A stretch of 64,000 nt of DNA from Begonia masoniana (lineage: Eukaryota; Streptophyta; Magnoliopsida; Cucurbitales; Begoniaceae). Below the pieces are notes generated by a model. The model did no database searches. It was not told the origin of the DNA and was given only the letters and a program-made list of their open reading frames with translations. The DNA lies in assembly GCA_022432975.1 (NCBI GenBank), contig CM039502.1, positions 13,795,143 through 13,859,142 of the forward strand, in the 5' to 3' direction. Made by a program: the position numbers and the translations under genes. This document shows, piece by piece, positions 43,241 to 54,646 of the stretch (its first letter is position 1; each line of letters starts with the position of its first letter).

Positions 43241-46200
43241 TGCGTGGAGAGAAAATGTGATTTTCCCTCAGATTTTCTCGCAGAAAATTGAGGAGATCTG
43301 TATAGAAAATTTGAGGTGTTTTTGGTTGTAGAGATGATCACAAATTAGTGAAATTTCTGACTTTTTACCTAAATTTGGAATTTTGAAAGATTAAGAGTCA
43401 AACTAGGTTCCTGGATAAGTCTATAATTTTTCTTTAAAAAGACAATTTTATGTGGGTTTATAATGTAATCGGCTTAAATATAAATAATAATTTTTGTTTT
43501 CAATTTCATAACGTGATAATATTAAACAATTGAATTTGAATTTGTTGACATAAATTTAAACATATAAGATAAAAACTAATGAGACGGTCGTCGCTTATTA
43601 ATATGTGTAGAGATGACCACTATTTCAAATTCAACTAAAAACCGATATTTTTACATCAATTAGTTTCTAAGTAAACTTTTTGTGTTATTTGTGGTCAATG
43701 TATTTTATGTTGACTTGAGTTATCGTGATTGGTTACGTTAGATCACGTAGGATTTTTTTTGTCAGTTGGTCAAATATGTAAAAATTGAGAAATTATTGTG
43801 TACCTTATCTTGGAGAAATTAATGTTGGGTGATTTGAAATTTACAACTGAAAAGTTTGGATAACATTTGGTTTTTGTCGAATAAAGATTTATAGCACAAA
43901 GAGAGGCGTGACCCGTCGATTTTTGGGGTCAGGATCTATTTGTGGAGCTTTGACCAACAACTTTTGTGAAGAGATTTCAAGGGTAAGTCACTTTGTCTAT
44001 CTGTTTAAGCGTTTGAAGTTAGTGTTAAATGTTGGTTTTAGATTCAAACTTGAAAATTAGAATTTTTTTGATTATTTCTGAGTTATTTTGATAGATTTAA
44101 TTTGTGTAAAGTTCTAAATCGATTGGGGTGAAATCAAAGAGAACAGAGTGAGTTTTTGTCATCCTTGTTGCTGGAAATCGCTAAGGTGTCAACCTCTATG
44201 AGAAGGTATGTCGACATTTCAAGGTGTCGACCAAAGGTCGGTCGACACATCAAAGTGTCAAACCCTTTTAGGGTCGCTCGACTAGTGCCCTAAAGGGTCG
44301 ACCATGTTCAAACATTGTTAAACAAGGGTCGACTCCTGCAGACTCCAAACACCGCTTAGTAGTTTATTTAAAGAAAAAATTTTATGTACCCCGATGAAGT
44401 TTGCAATAATTTGTAGTACTTTTAAGTGTAGGTTTCTTGTCCCAATATAGGATCCATCCGTGTCTTTCCCACAGTGTTGGAATGAGATTTCCTAACTTTG
44501 GTTTTGTATTAGGTCTTGACCACTTTGTGAATTTCAATACCTGCTTTCGATGGTGCATCTGGCTTGGTTGGTAAGACTGTTGTCGTTATTGGGGTAAGAG
44601 TTTTATGCTTTTTGTATTGTATTACATCATTGTTTTTTAAAATTTTATTTTGGTGAGTTGTCAACTATGAAAAACTTGACGAAGCTTGGATGCCAGCACG
44701 TCAGTTTTTACATGTATGTACGTATATTTTATATGTTTACCATGGACGTATGATATTTAATTTATTATTGTTATATATATACTCGAAAAACAAATTGTTG
44801 TTAAACATAATATAATAATAACAATAATAATCTCGAGTTTTTGCCAACACGTCATATTAAATTTTTCAATTTTTTTGGTTTTACTTCAATTCATAACTAT
44901 TGTTGATCTCATAAAAAATAATAAAATGATTGGATTACATGTAGTTTCTTTCGTAAACAATCATGCTTGATTGGTCATTAGTTATATTGATAAATGTGAC
45001 TATAGATGAGTTTAATTACTGATAAGTATGACGAAAGTTGCTTTGATCGTATATTGATATGTTGCTTTGATCGTATATTGATATGATTGATAGAAGATAT
45101 TTTTTTTACATGTTTTGTTAATGATAACAATTCATGGACACAAGAATTTTCATGATATAAAATTATAATAAAAATATGTAGTTCAAGTGGAAAAATGTTA
45201 GATTTATTTGATAATTATTTTTGGGATATATAGCCCACCAATGACTTGTTAGAAATATTTAATTATAATTATATATCAATAGTTATCATAAAGTCAAGTT
45301 AAATAAAATGATAAAATAAAAATATGTTTAGCGTTTAATCAAAGTGAGACTCAATGTCTAGATCCATTTGTTGGGTTTAAGTTTGATGATGACTTCAACT
45401 TAACTTAATCTACCAATTACAAATTTAGAGTTAAGGTCTCTAGGTCAAACGTTAAGTTATATTTTGTTCTATCGGCCTCCCGTCTACTAAGATTTCTCTA
45501 GAGAAAAATTGTTCAGAGTTAGTAGATCAAAGCCACTGATCTCGAACTCGATAATGTCAAACAGATTAAAGTGATTTCATGGATTCATGTATATTCCAAG
45601 ACTATTCTGTCTAGGCAGTTTTGATGTAATAAATGACGTGGTTGGCATTATGCAAATTACTTAGTCTAACACCAATTAATGTATCAAGAAATGGGTAGGT
45701 GAGATAGGGTGTGATTGGTCGATGACCCTTGCTTTTTAGAGGATACTCTTGTTCATTATTCAAGAGTGTTCTTCGGTGATCAGTAATTTCTAATAGTTGA
45801 ATTTGAATGTTTGCACAAAATACCGCAAACAAAATCATGATGATCAGAATATAAATCACTAAACGATCTCTCATTGAAAGTATCTTTTTTTTTTTTTGTT
45901 CTCTTATCTGGGATTCACAAAGCTTGTCATAATGTCATTTCCTAAATGATAGGTTCGGGTTGAATCGGTACATATCTATATGATAATTTTTTTAATTTTG
46001 AAAAAAAAATGAACCCAACCGTCTAGAATTGCCTCGAATCGAGCCCAAACATACTAAAACCAACTGAAATCGAGACTGAACCAATTAAAACTGAGTTCAA
46101 ACCCAAAAAATCCAAATTAACTTAGAACAAACCAAGCAAAATCAAAAAACTTGGTCCGATTTCATTTCTAAAGTTGTGAAACTGTACTGGGATTCATTTG

Positions 46201-46340
46201 TTAGACCAGCTCAAATAATAGGGACCACTCAAACTGTCATTATGAATGAAAATATTAATTAATATTTCATTTCTAAATTGTTTATGAAATTTGAGATTTT
46301 AAATAACTTGAAGTGTTTACCGTGGGTCAGAAGATGAAAA
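43241..46340. other. Intergenic DNA, AT-rich
   Basis: No gene recognised. Items inside: a cluster of GTCGAC/GGTCGACC-like motifs at 44183-44335; a 24-bp direct duplication (GTTGCTTTGATCGTATATTG core) at 45037-45084; a minus-strand frame 45611-45874 with a hydrophobic N-terminus (see findings); and GAACC/AACCAA-rich sequence at 46010-46150. Confidence 0.5.
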
Positions 46341-46349
46341 ACTATCGTT

Positions 46350-46356
46350 TATAAAT
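46350..46356 (+). promoter_or_regulatory. TATA box of the germin-like gene
   Basis: TATAAAT, 47 bp upstream of the expected start codon. The same context (TATAAATYGACATCTCTCTCCC) precedes the pseudogene at 61099, so the promoter was duplicated with the gene. Confidence 0.75.
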
Positions 46357-46402
46357 TGACATCTCTCTCCCATACCATCCACAAAAACTCAAGTACTCAA
46401 CA

Positions 46403-47160
46403 ATAGCAACAACTGTTCAAAGTTTCCTCTATGTATTCCTCCTCTTTGCATTGGCTTCCATTGTCTCAGCTTATGATCCTGCACTTTTACAGGACTTCTG
46501 TGTCGCAAGTTCTGATTCGAATGGTAAGGACTGAATTTTTCTCTTCTTTTCTTTTTTTTTGTTCAAATCTAACAAAAAGAATTTTTGTTGTATGAAACAG
46601 TGTTTGTAAATGGACGAGTATGCAAGGACCCATCCAAAGTGACAGTCGATGATTTTGTGTATCAAGGGATTAACAAAGTCGCAAATACGACGAATTATTT
46701 GGGTTCTAATATAACCCTCGTAAATGTTGATCTTATACCCGGCTTGAATACCCTCGGCATATCATTGAGTCGCGTGGATTTCGGCCCTCGCGGCCTTAAT
46801 CCACCACACATACATAGTCGAGCTTCCGAGCTTTTCGTCGTCCTCGAAGGTACTATCTACGCCGGTTTCATCACCAACAATCCCGACCATAGGCTTTTTG
46901 CCAAAGTATTGAAGAAATGCGATATGATTGCAATTCCGTTCGGCCTCATTCACTTCGAACTCAACCTCGGAAACTCTAGTGCTGTTGGTTTTGCCATGCT
47001 CACCAGCCACAATCCCGGCGTTCAGCACATTGGACGCGCTCTTTTTGGATCAGATCCGCCGATCTTCCACGAGGAAATTCTCGCCATATCCTTCCAAATG
47101 GATAAAACCACAGTCGAAGAAATCATGGAAAAGTTTAAAGTGATCAACCAATCTCCATGA
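46403..47160 (+). CDS. Germin-like protein, two exons, start codon reads ATA
   Basis: Exon 1 46403-46523 and exon 2 46601-47160 (GT-AG) encode 226 residues ending in TGA. Signal peptide TVQSFLYVFLLFALASIVSA, cleaved before YDPALLQDFCVA; paired cysteines C33 and C48. The cupin metal site is complete: H110, H112 and E117 in PPHIHSRASE, and H158 in PFGLIHFELN. Germin-like proteins are secreted manganese cupins of the cell wall, some with superoxide dismutase or oxalate oxidase activity; which applies here is unknown. The codon aligned with the normal ATG (intact in the pseudogene at 61164) is ATA at 46403-46405, and there is no other in-frame ATG until residue 149. Either a non-AUG start, a sequence error, or a recently silenced gene. 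Confidence 0.85.
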
Positions 47161-48005
47161 GTCTCATGTTACGATCTGTAATCTCAAGTAATATGTTTAC
47201 ATCTATCCTAAATAAAGAAAACAACACTCTTTCTTGATTACTTTGTGTAGAAATGGAAAGAGTAGTAAGTAAGCTTGAACTGGGATGAACTTTTATGATA
47301 TTAGTTGAACTTTAAAGCTTTGCGCAGTGGTTGAGATTTCATGCGACGGCACGTAACTATGTCTTCATATATTATGTTTATAATAATTGCATGAACTCCA
47401 AAAAGAGAATATGATTGGTCGATTTCATTCGATTCCTATGCCACAGATAACTTTCTAAAAAAAGTCGGACAACATTCAGCTATGCATATTATGTCGCTTG
47501 AAAATTATGAATGAGTTAGGTGGCTTTTAAAAGTTTTGCTACTACTTGTGATACTTAAATATGAATCACAAAAGAAAAAATCAAGAATTAACATCGACGT
47601 TGCCACGACCCGGAGATGGTCACGACATAAAATGGTAGATTGAGAGACTCAATTCTCGTAGAGACCCTGTCTGCCCGACCTAAAGCTGGTGATCCATGGT
47701 TTGCAGCAGAAGGTTTCAAACTAAATTAAAATCATAGTCTACCTAATATGAGTCGAGATCTATATAACGATAACAAAAATATAAAATAGTGTAATAAATC
47801 AAGTTCCGAAGAAATGTTGTGTATGAAAAGTAAATCGTGTCACATCAAAATATTATTATACGTACTTGAAAAGAAGAAAGAAATTAAACAAATCATTGCT
47901 AAAGAAAAGAAAATCAAACACTTCGAATAAAAGAAATGGAAGGGAAACTCCTCGAACACGATCATTCCTAGTCCTAACCACCACTGTTATTCTCTAGAAT
48001 AATGT
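47161..48005. other. 3' flank of the germin-like gene
   Basis: An AATAAA signal lies near 47211, about 50 bp past the stop. The rest (to 48005) has no recognisable gene. 47600-47760 has the look of degraded LTR DNA but could not be assigned. Confidence 0.45.
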
Positions 48006-48293
48006 AATCATTTGAGTTAAGTTGACTAAAATCGATAGGTATCTTATCACTATATTTAATGCTTGAGAAATCTGATCTTTGTATATATAAGTGAAAAACC
48101 ATGAGTAAGGAAAGGTCTCCATGCATAGGTTCATATGAAAAAAGGTTTTAATCATTTGAGTTAAGTTGACTAAAATCGATAGGTATCTTATCACTATATT
48201 TAATGCTTGAGAAATCTGATATTTGTATATATAAGGGAAAAACCATGAGTAAGGAAAGGTCTCCATGCATAGGTTCATATGAAAAAAGGTTTT
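48006..48293. repeat. Tandem duplication, 2 x 144 bp
   Basis: Units 48006-48149 and 48150-48293 are nearly identical (only a few substitutions). Because 144 is a multiple of 3, the minus-strand frame 47994-48380 reads through both and repeats a 48-residue segment. No protein similarity; the frame is probably fortuitous. Confidence 0.95.
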
Positions 48294-50009
48294 AACATTA
48301 AAAAAAAAAATAGTTCCATAAACCATCAGGAGGGAAAATGTTGAAAACAATATTACATGGTACATCTTAGCTCTATACAAAAAATAGTGTCACCATCAAT
48401 TTTCGATAAAAACAATCCTAGTAAAAGATAAGGTCAACTAATGAACATTTATACATAGCTACCAAAAGACATAAGAAAGAGAAACGATTGAGATCGGACG
48501 TAATGTAAACAAACACTAATTGTCTGTGAAATTTCACATACGAACACGACACTACAAGCTGTCCCAATACATATACCGCACATAATGTGCAAATATTTTC
48601 TTGCTTAATAAAATGTGCATATCAAACAAATAACTTAGATTATGGGCACAATAGTTGAAAACTACATTTGGAATATCAAATAAAATACCATGCACGCTAA
48701 AAGTAAGGTGTAACAAACCATGCATGCTAAAAGTAAGGTGTAACCAATGTACATGTACATAAAAATTGACATGCTGTAAGACATGATATATCAGGTTTTA
48801 AGTGTGATCTACAAAAAAAAAAGTTTTATAAAAAAGAACTCATACATAGATGGCGGAGAGTCTTTTTATTACTAAGCGCAGCATGTTCAGGAATCAGTTA
48901 AAAATTGACAAACTTCTTAAAACCTACATCGATACGAACATTAGAATCTCTTCTAAAATACTAGGGATAATGATTATGTTCTATTTAAGCAAACCAGAAA
49001 AACTCGACAAAAGGCCACGAATATCGCACCTTAGGGGTGAAACAAATCACACTAAAAATCATTGTGCGGTCCACTAAAGACTAGAAGCAGTAACTAACAA
49101 CTGGGATTACAATCAATTGAGCAGTAGAGTGGATGACTTGGGTTACAAGCCACAATCGACCGAAACCACCGATGGGCAACCGAACAACTACAAGTGATCG
49201 ACCAACAACCAAATGTGGTTGACCGGACCATCAACCGCAATCGACCTGACATTAACACACGGTCAGCTGGTGATGTGATGTGGTCGACCTTCCCAAATGT
49301 AGGGTTCAGTAGACCGAACCCTCAGATGCTCAACCAGACACACAGTTCGGTTGTACACTAGAGGGGCGGTTGGTCTAAGTTGTTGCCAAGACAGACACCC
49401 AACTGCTACTTCGGTTGGCAAGACCATAGTCGTGGTAGACTAGAGGCGCATCAGAATGTCGATCCAGACGAGTTTTCAACATTGGGTCCGACAAAAAATC
49501 TGATGTTTTCATCAATTTAGTGTGTGTGTATATATATATATCCACTGTAACTTTATTTATCTAATAGCATTTCAGATCTGGACCATCGTGACGGTGGTAA
49601 AGTCTACTTTTTTGGCCAACTTTGACTACTTGATCAAAATTAACCTTTTTTTACACTGATTATTTATAAAAATTTGAGTCAACCACAAGAATGTTTGATT
49701 TCGATATAATATATTTTAATAAAAATGGCAGATTTTACATGGAACTAACCCTAACCGGTAAAAAAAATCATAGCGTTTAAAGGGATCATCTATACTGATT
49801 GGATAGTTTCAAATTTTGATGGATAAAGATGAAGTTTTTAGGCATTAATCATGTTGATTATGAATAAAATCATGTTTTGGAATGTCCCGGTGAGTTGTTG
49901 GTTTGCAAGAAACCAGGTCAAAATCCATGGAGGAATAAGGTGAAAATAGCAGGTAGCGTCTGGGAATATGACGTTGAGCCGCTGCTCAGGCCCTACTGGC
50001 CGCAGTTCA
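48294..50009. other. Intergenic DNA with short repeats
   Basis: No gene recognised. A 30-bp tandem duplication lies at 48688-48747 (CATGCAYGCTAAAAGTAAGG core). A CGACC/GGTTG-rich cluster lies at 49150-49480, and a GT/AT microsatellite near 49522-49542. From 49960 the DNA has GCTCAGG repeats that continue across the solo LTR at 54642, so this flank is itself probably an older repeat. Confidence 0.45.
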
Positions 50010-50383
50010 GGCCTTGTAACTACCCGAGGGTCGTCACGTGACTTGACGTGACTTGACATCACTTTTCATTTACCTAATACATTTTGGACGTAAATTTTTT
50101 TGTTTTTCTTTAAAACTTTTAACGGTTTTTGGACTTTTGAATCCCTTTAAAAATAGTTGGAAACGTACTTGAAATGTATTTAGTAGGACTTGTTTAAAAT
50201 TGGAAGGAAGCACCATTGAAAATTTAAAACAAAAAAAAAAAAAAACAGCCCTTGCATCGCTTGAGGTGCGCGCGCATCGCACGCCCCACACTCGCTGCAC
50301 CCTGTCGCGGCACGTGCGTCGCCCTGTCGGCGGGCGCGTGGCACTTCCTGGACTGCGCGTGCTACGCTAACCGGGTGCGTAAC

Positions 50384-50660
50384 TAAGGGCCGATCGATCG
50401 CCCTGACACAGCGATCGATCGGCGGGATCTCTGCCCGCGAAGTCGTCTCATTCTCTTCCGGCACGAATCGATCGCGCGCATGGGCCGATCGATCGGCAGG
50501 CTCTCTGCCCGCGCCCCTCTTGCCTCACTTCGGGCACCGATCGATCGCGCGCATATGGCGATTGATCGGCGGGCCCTCTGCCCGCGCCCCTCAATTCTTG
50601 AACATGAGTCGATCGATCACGCCCCCCTGCGGCGACCGATCGGCTAGGCGAGCTTCGCAC
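50384..50660 (-). repeat. Cluster of CGATCGATCG-type palindromes in the solo LTR
   Basis: About eight copies of CGATCGATCG or one-mismatch variants, separated by GC-rich spacers. The same class of cluster occurs in both Gypsy-2 LTRs, and single copies in both Gypsy-1 LTRs (11749 and 18941). Confidence 0.85.
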
Positions 50661-51439
50661 TGCGCGTATCCCGAGCACGTCATGCTGCCCTGCGCGCACC
50701 AGCTCGCAACGCTTCTTCCTTTTTCACTTCTACATCATTTCTCACCTAATAACACTTCATCAAACTCACATAAACCTCAATCAACCTTTCTTGACCCACG
50801 ACATCATCAAACTTCCTTCAAAACATGCCCCTTTTTAAATCAATAATTCTCCTGTAACAAAAATTCTCGAGACAAACCACATTTTCCCAACCTAAAGCAT
50901 ACATGAAAGAACCACTCAAACATATATCCTTTTTGCCCATACATACTTCCATCACATGACTCAAAATCCTTTACGAAACATAAAGTTTTGGAAAAAAACT
51001 CTTAACTTATCGAAATATTCTGTTACGGTATAAATCCCAGAGTCATCCACATATATCCTCAAAATGATGGGATTACAAAACACTTAAACCTTTAAGTTTA
51101 TGGACATTTACCCGAAAGAATCACTTGGACATGCCCCACGGCTCAAATCGCCTCGCCAAGCACAAAACGCCCGCCGAGAGCACCTTCCACCAACCGGGCT
51201 TATACATCAACTTGGGGTTGAACTTCTTCAGCTTCGATCTCGTCATCTACATCACAAGGTTCACACTATAAGCCTAATACTCAGTAAGAGGTGCTCTAAT
51301 GTATAAAAATGCTCATGAATGCATGATTCCGTAAAATTATGTTCTTTTACTTTACATTACTTTCACTTAACATGAGTTAAGAGGGATTTACGTGGGCAGT
51401 AGACACATAACATAACATGGTCTATCGAAGTAGACAAAC

Positions 51440-51515
51440 ATAGACCACCGAAATGGACGAATCATGAACCACCGAAGTGGACGAATCATGGACCACCGAA
51501 GTGGACGAACATAAC
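51440..51515. repeat. Short tandem repeat (about 23 bp, 3 copies) in the solo LTR
   Basis: Unit ACCACCGAAGTGGACGAATC with small variations. It is part of LTR DNA, not a gene. Confidence 0.8.
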
Positions 51516-52685
51516 CATACTCAACCATACCCGCAACTTAACCATTACATTCGTTTCATATTCTTGTTTCTTTTTACATAAAACATGCATGTAAAACCCT
51601 TTTATATGCGTTTTTAGAACACATGATGCATGAGCATGATACACATACATCTACACATAACATGAATCATAATCTTCCACAATGTACATAATCTGTTAAA
51701 AAGGGGAAAACTTGACAATCGAACAATTAAACAACCTATATATACTACCCATAGCACCTAGCCTCAAACAAGTCACAATACATCAAGGACATTCCTCCGA
51801 TTGAACACCCTAGTACCCTTGTGATGTAGGGCCCTAAAAGCCAAACACCTAACACCAACTTACCTGGAAATCTTTAACAACTCACGTGCACCGTCCTCAA
51901 ATCGTCACCACCTAAAACATTTCACACTCCGGCATTAAAATCGACCCTAAATAAATCAATCTAGAACCAATTCAACTATTCACTAAACACCCTAAAATTT
52001 CGGCATGGTTTCCCCCTATATTGTGCGATTTCTGCCAAAACTCCAAAAACTAACAACGAGGCTCAATATATCACAATATGCCAACTCTCCAAAATTTGAA
52101 CCCACAATTATCAATCCAATATCCAAATTTGAATAAAAAGTTTCTCATTCCTTGCATAACCAATGAAATTCCAACAATCACTCCCATGCATCAAATGTCC
52201 ATTCAAAATGAATGTATACTATTTAAGAGCAACAATTTAGAGCAATTGGTCCACATTTTCGTGCATCACCCTCCCACATCCCAATTCTACTAAAATTCTT
52301 AACCAATAACTCAAATTATCAACCTATTTACCAACACAATCCATAAGTAATAGGTATAGAGAGTTGGCTTATCTTAAATCTTTAAGGAAATTGAGGAAAA
52401 TCATGGGAACCTTCAAGAGGGAAGAATTTTCGTGGGAACCCTAGCATTTGACAGAAACCCATGAGAAATCCTCCACAAAACTCATAATCTATAGCCAATA
52501 ACTAAAACTCACTCCAACACAACTTAACCCTTACCGTTAAATCTTCAAAATGGAGGAAGAAACTTAAAGGAGAGTGGCGTGAAGAGAGGAAGTTGGCTGG
52601 AGATTAGGACGATTAAGGAGAGAAGGGAGGGAGAATGAGAGAAGAAAGAGTACGTGGGAAAAGGGTGAAAAATGAGGGTCGACTT

Positions 52686-54407
52686 TGTAGGAACGATATT
52701 GTCTAAGAGGGGGGGGTGAATTAGACCTTTTTTAAATTTTAATTTCAAGTCTAACCAAATTTCTTTCTTGAATAAAATACTTATAAATTAATAGCAGACA
52801 AACAAATAAAGTAAAGAGAGAGAGAGAGAGAAATTCGACACCACAGTTTTTAACGTGGTTCGGCCAAACTGCCTACGTCCACGCTCCAAGGCTCCCCCTT
52901 GAAGATTCCTTACTTCTCCTCAACGAGAAATGTTGATCGAACTTTGCGGGCTTCGATCCACAGCCTTACACAATCCTGGATTGAACTTTACGGGCGTCAA
53001 TCCACTGCCTTACAGGGTTTTCAGATTTGAATGACAGATTACGCTAATCTACAAACTCTCAAAACAGAATCTCAAGTTTTGGAATAGAGAGATGTAGATA
53101 GAGAATACAGAGTATGATTCGCACGTTAGGGCTCAGGAAATCAAATTCGCAAAAGTTCTTTTTCAGTGCTCTAACCTCGGCTTAAATACTCTGTCTGCAA
53201 ATCGGCTTGACTTCAATGCTCCTTATCCAATAATGGAAACTTAGTTACCGTTAGAGCAACTTTCGTATAAATGCAGGTAGCCGTTGCTTTCAGAAAGCGC
53301 AAATCGCCTGACGCCATTAATTCTCTGGACTTTAAGTTTCTGGGCTAGGTACACTGTAGCTTTCGCGGTATATTTTAAAATCTGGCGGAAGACGTTGCTT
53401 TACAATGCTTGAACCGGCTTCGTTAGATGTAATGTTGTGAAGCTTGAGCCGAAATGGTGGATGCAGCTTTAGAAGTTGAATCGCTGTCGGAAGATGCAGC
53501 ATTAAACAACTGAACCTCTATCGGAAGATGTAGATATGAATTCTTCTTCCTTTGTCGTTTAGTGACCGGAGGACTTCGTCATTTAAATCATCTGCCTTCG
53601 TCGTTTAGTAAGCGGAGGAGGTCTTCTTCGAAGTCTTTCGTCTTTGTCGTTTAGTGACCGGAGGACTTCGTCATTTAAATCATCTGCCTTCGTCGTTTAG
53701 TAAGCGGAGGAGGTCTTCTTCGAAATCTTTCGCCTTTGTTCGTTTAGCGAGCGGAGGATGTCAACCTTGAAGGAATGCTCTGAGGATTTCTTCTTTTGTC
53801 GTCTAGCGATCGGAGGACGTAGTCATTAAGAGCTTCGCCTTTATGTCGTATTCCTATCGGTGGACTTCGGCTTTGAACGACTTCTTTTTTTGTCGTTTTG
53901 CTATCGGTGGACTTCGGCTTTGAACGACTTCTTCTTTTGTCGTTTTGCTATCGGTGGACTTCGGCTTTGAACAACTTCTTCTTTTAATATTAAATCACCG
54001 GTGGACTTAGGCATTGAACGACTTCTTCTTTTAATATTGAATCACCGGTGGACTTAGGCATTACACTCATCCGCCTTTGTCGTCTTCCCATCGGATGATG
54101 CAGCGTTAAACACCATCAGATGATGCAGCGTTAAACACCATCGGATGATCCAGCGTTAAACACCACCGGATGATGTAGTACTTTGTTTATCAATTTATAT
54201 TTTACAGCCCTGTTTTCATATTAAGAATCTGTACACTTAACATATTCATTAGATAACTAAAATACCATTTTTCAAGGATATTTCCAACAGATAAATCTCA
54301 TATTCATAAATCATTAGTTTCAAACGTAATAAATATAATCAAATTACTTTAACATATAAACACATCATCAAAAATATATTTAGACTTAAACACCATTTAA
54401 GTCAACA
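52686..54407 (-). mobile_element. Second solo LTR nested in the first (1722 bp)
   Basis: Bounded by TG...CA (minus strand TGTTGACTTAAATGG to GTTCCTACA) and the 5-bp duplication GACTT (52681-52685 and 54408-54412). It has no coding region. It includes the G8 run followed by TGAATTAGACC (52709-52727) and the AACGTGGTTCGGC...CTACGTCCACG motif (52852-52886), both familiar from LTRs of plant retrotransposons. A large tandem block lies at 53540-54180. Strand is inferred from the host LTR and uncertain. Confidence 0.85.
53540..54180. repeat. Compound tandem block inside the nested solo LTR
   Basis: First a 102-bp unit repeated about twice (GTCGTTTAGTGACCGGAGGA ... GTAAGCGGAGGAGGTC), then units of about 47-55 bp (GCTATCGGTGGACTTCGGC), then about four 25-bp units (ATCGGATGATGCAGCGTTAA). 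The variants share a YATCGG(T/A)GGA core. Confidence 0.85.
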
Positions 54408-54646
54408 GACTTCCCATTGGACAACCCCCAACTACCACTTTTGTATTCCTAGTTTGCCATCCCATGAAATCTTAACTATTCGTTCCATTCGGTTACCTCC
54501 TAATCTAATTACCCCGATGACTCCTATGATGATTTTTTCTTCAAACTTCTAATAATATATTTTCTATCTTTTAAACGACAATAATCCTTAATATATCGGA
54601 TCCATGGTTAGAATCGAAACACAAAAATTCTGGGTGTTACAGGCCT

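Larger units (their letters stand above)
50015..54641 (-). mobile_element. Gypsy-type solo LTR (interrupted)
   Basis: On the minus strand it starts TGTAACACCCAG, like the Gypsy-1 LTR, and ends GGGTAGTTACA. It is flanked by GGCCT on both sides (50010-50014 and 54642-54646). There is no internal coding region, primer binding site or second LTR. Removing the nested insert (52686-54407 plus one duplication) leaves about 2.9 kb, the size expected for a single LTR of this group. A palindrome cluster at 50384-50660 sits near its 3' end, as in Gypsy-2. Solo LTRs arise by recombination between two LTRs. Confidence 0.88.
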
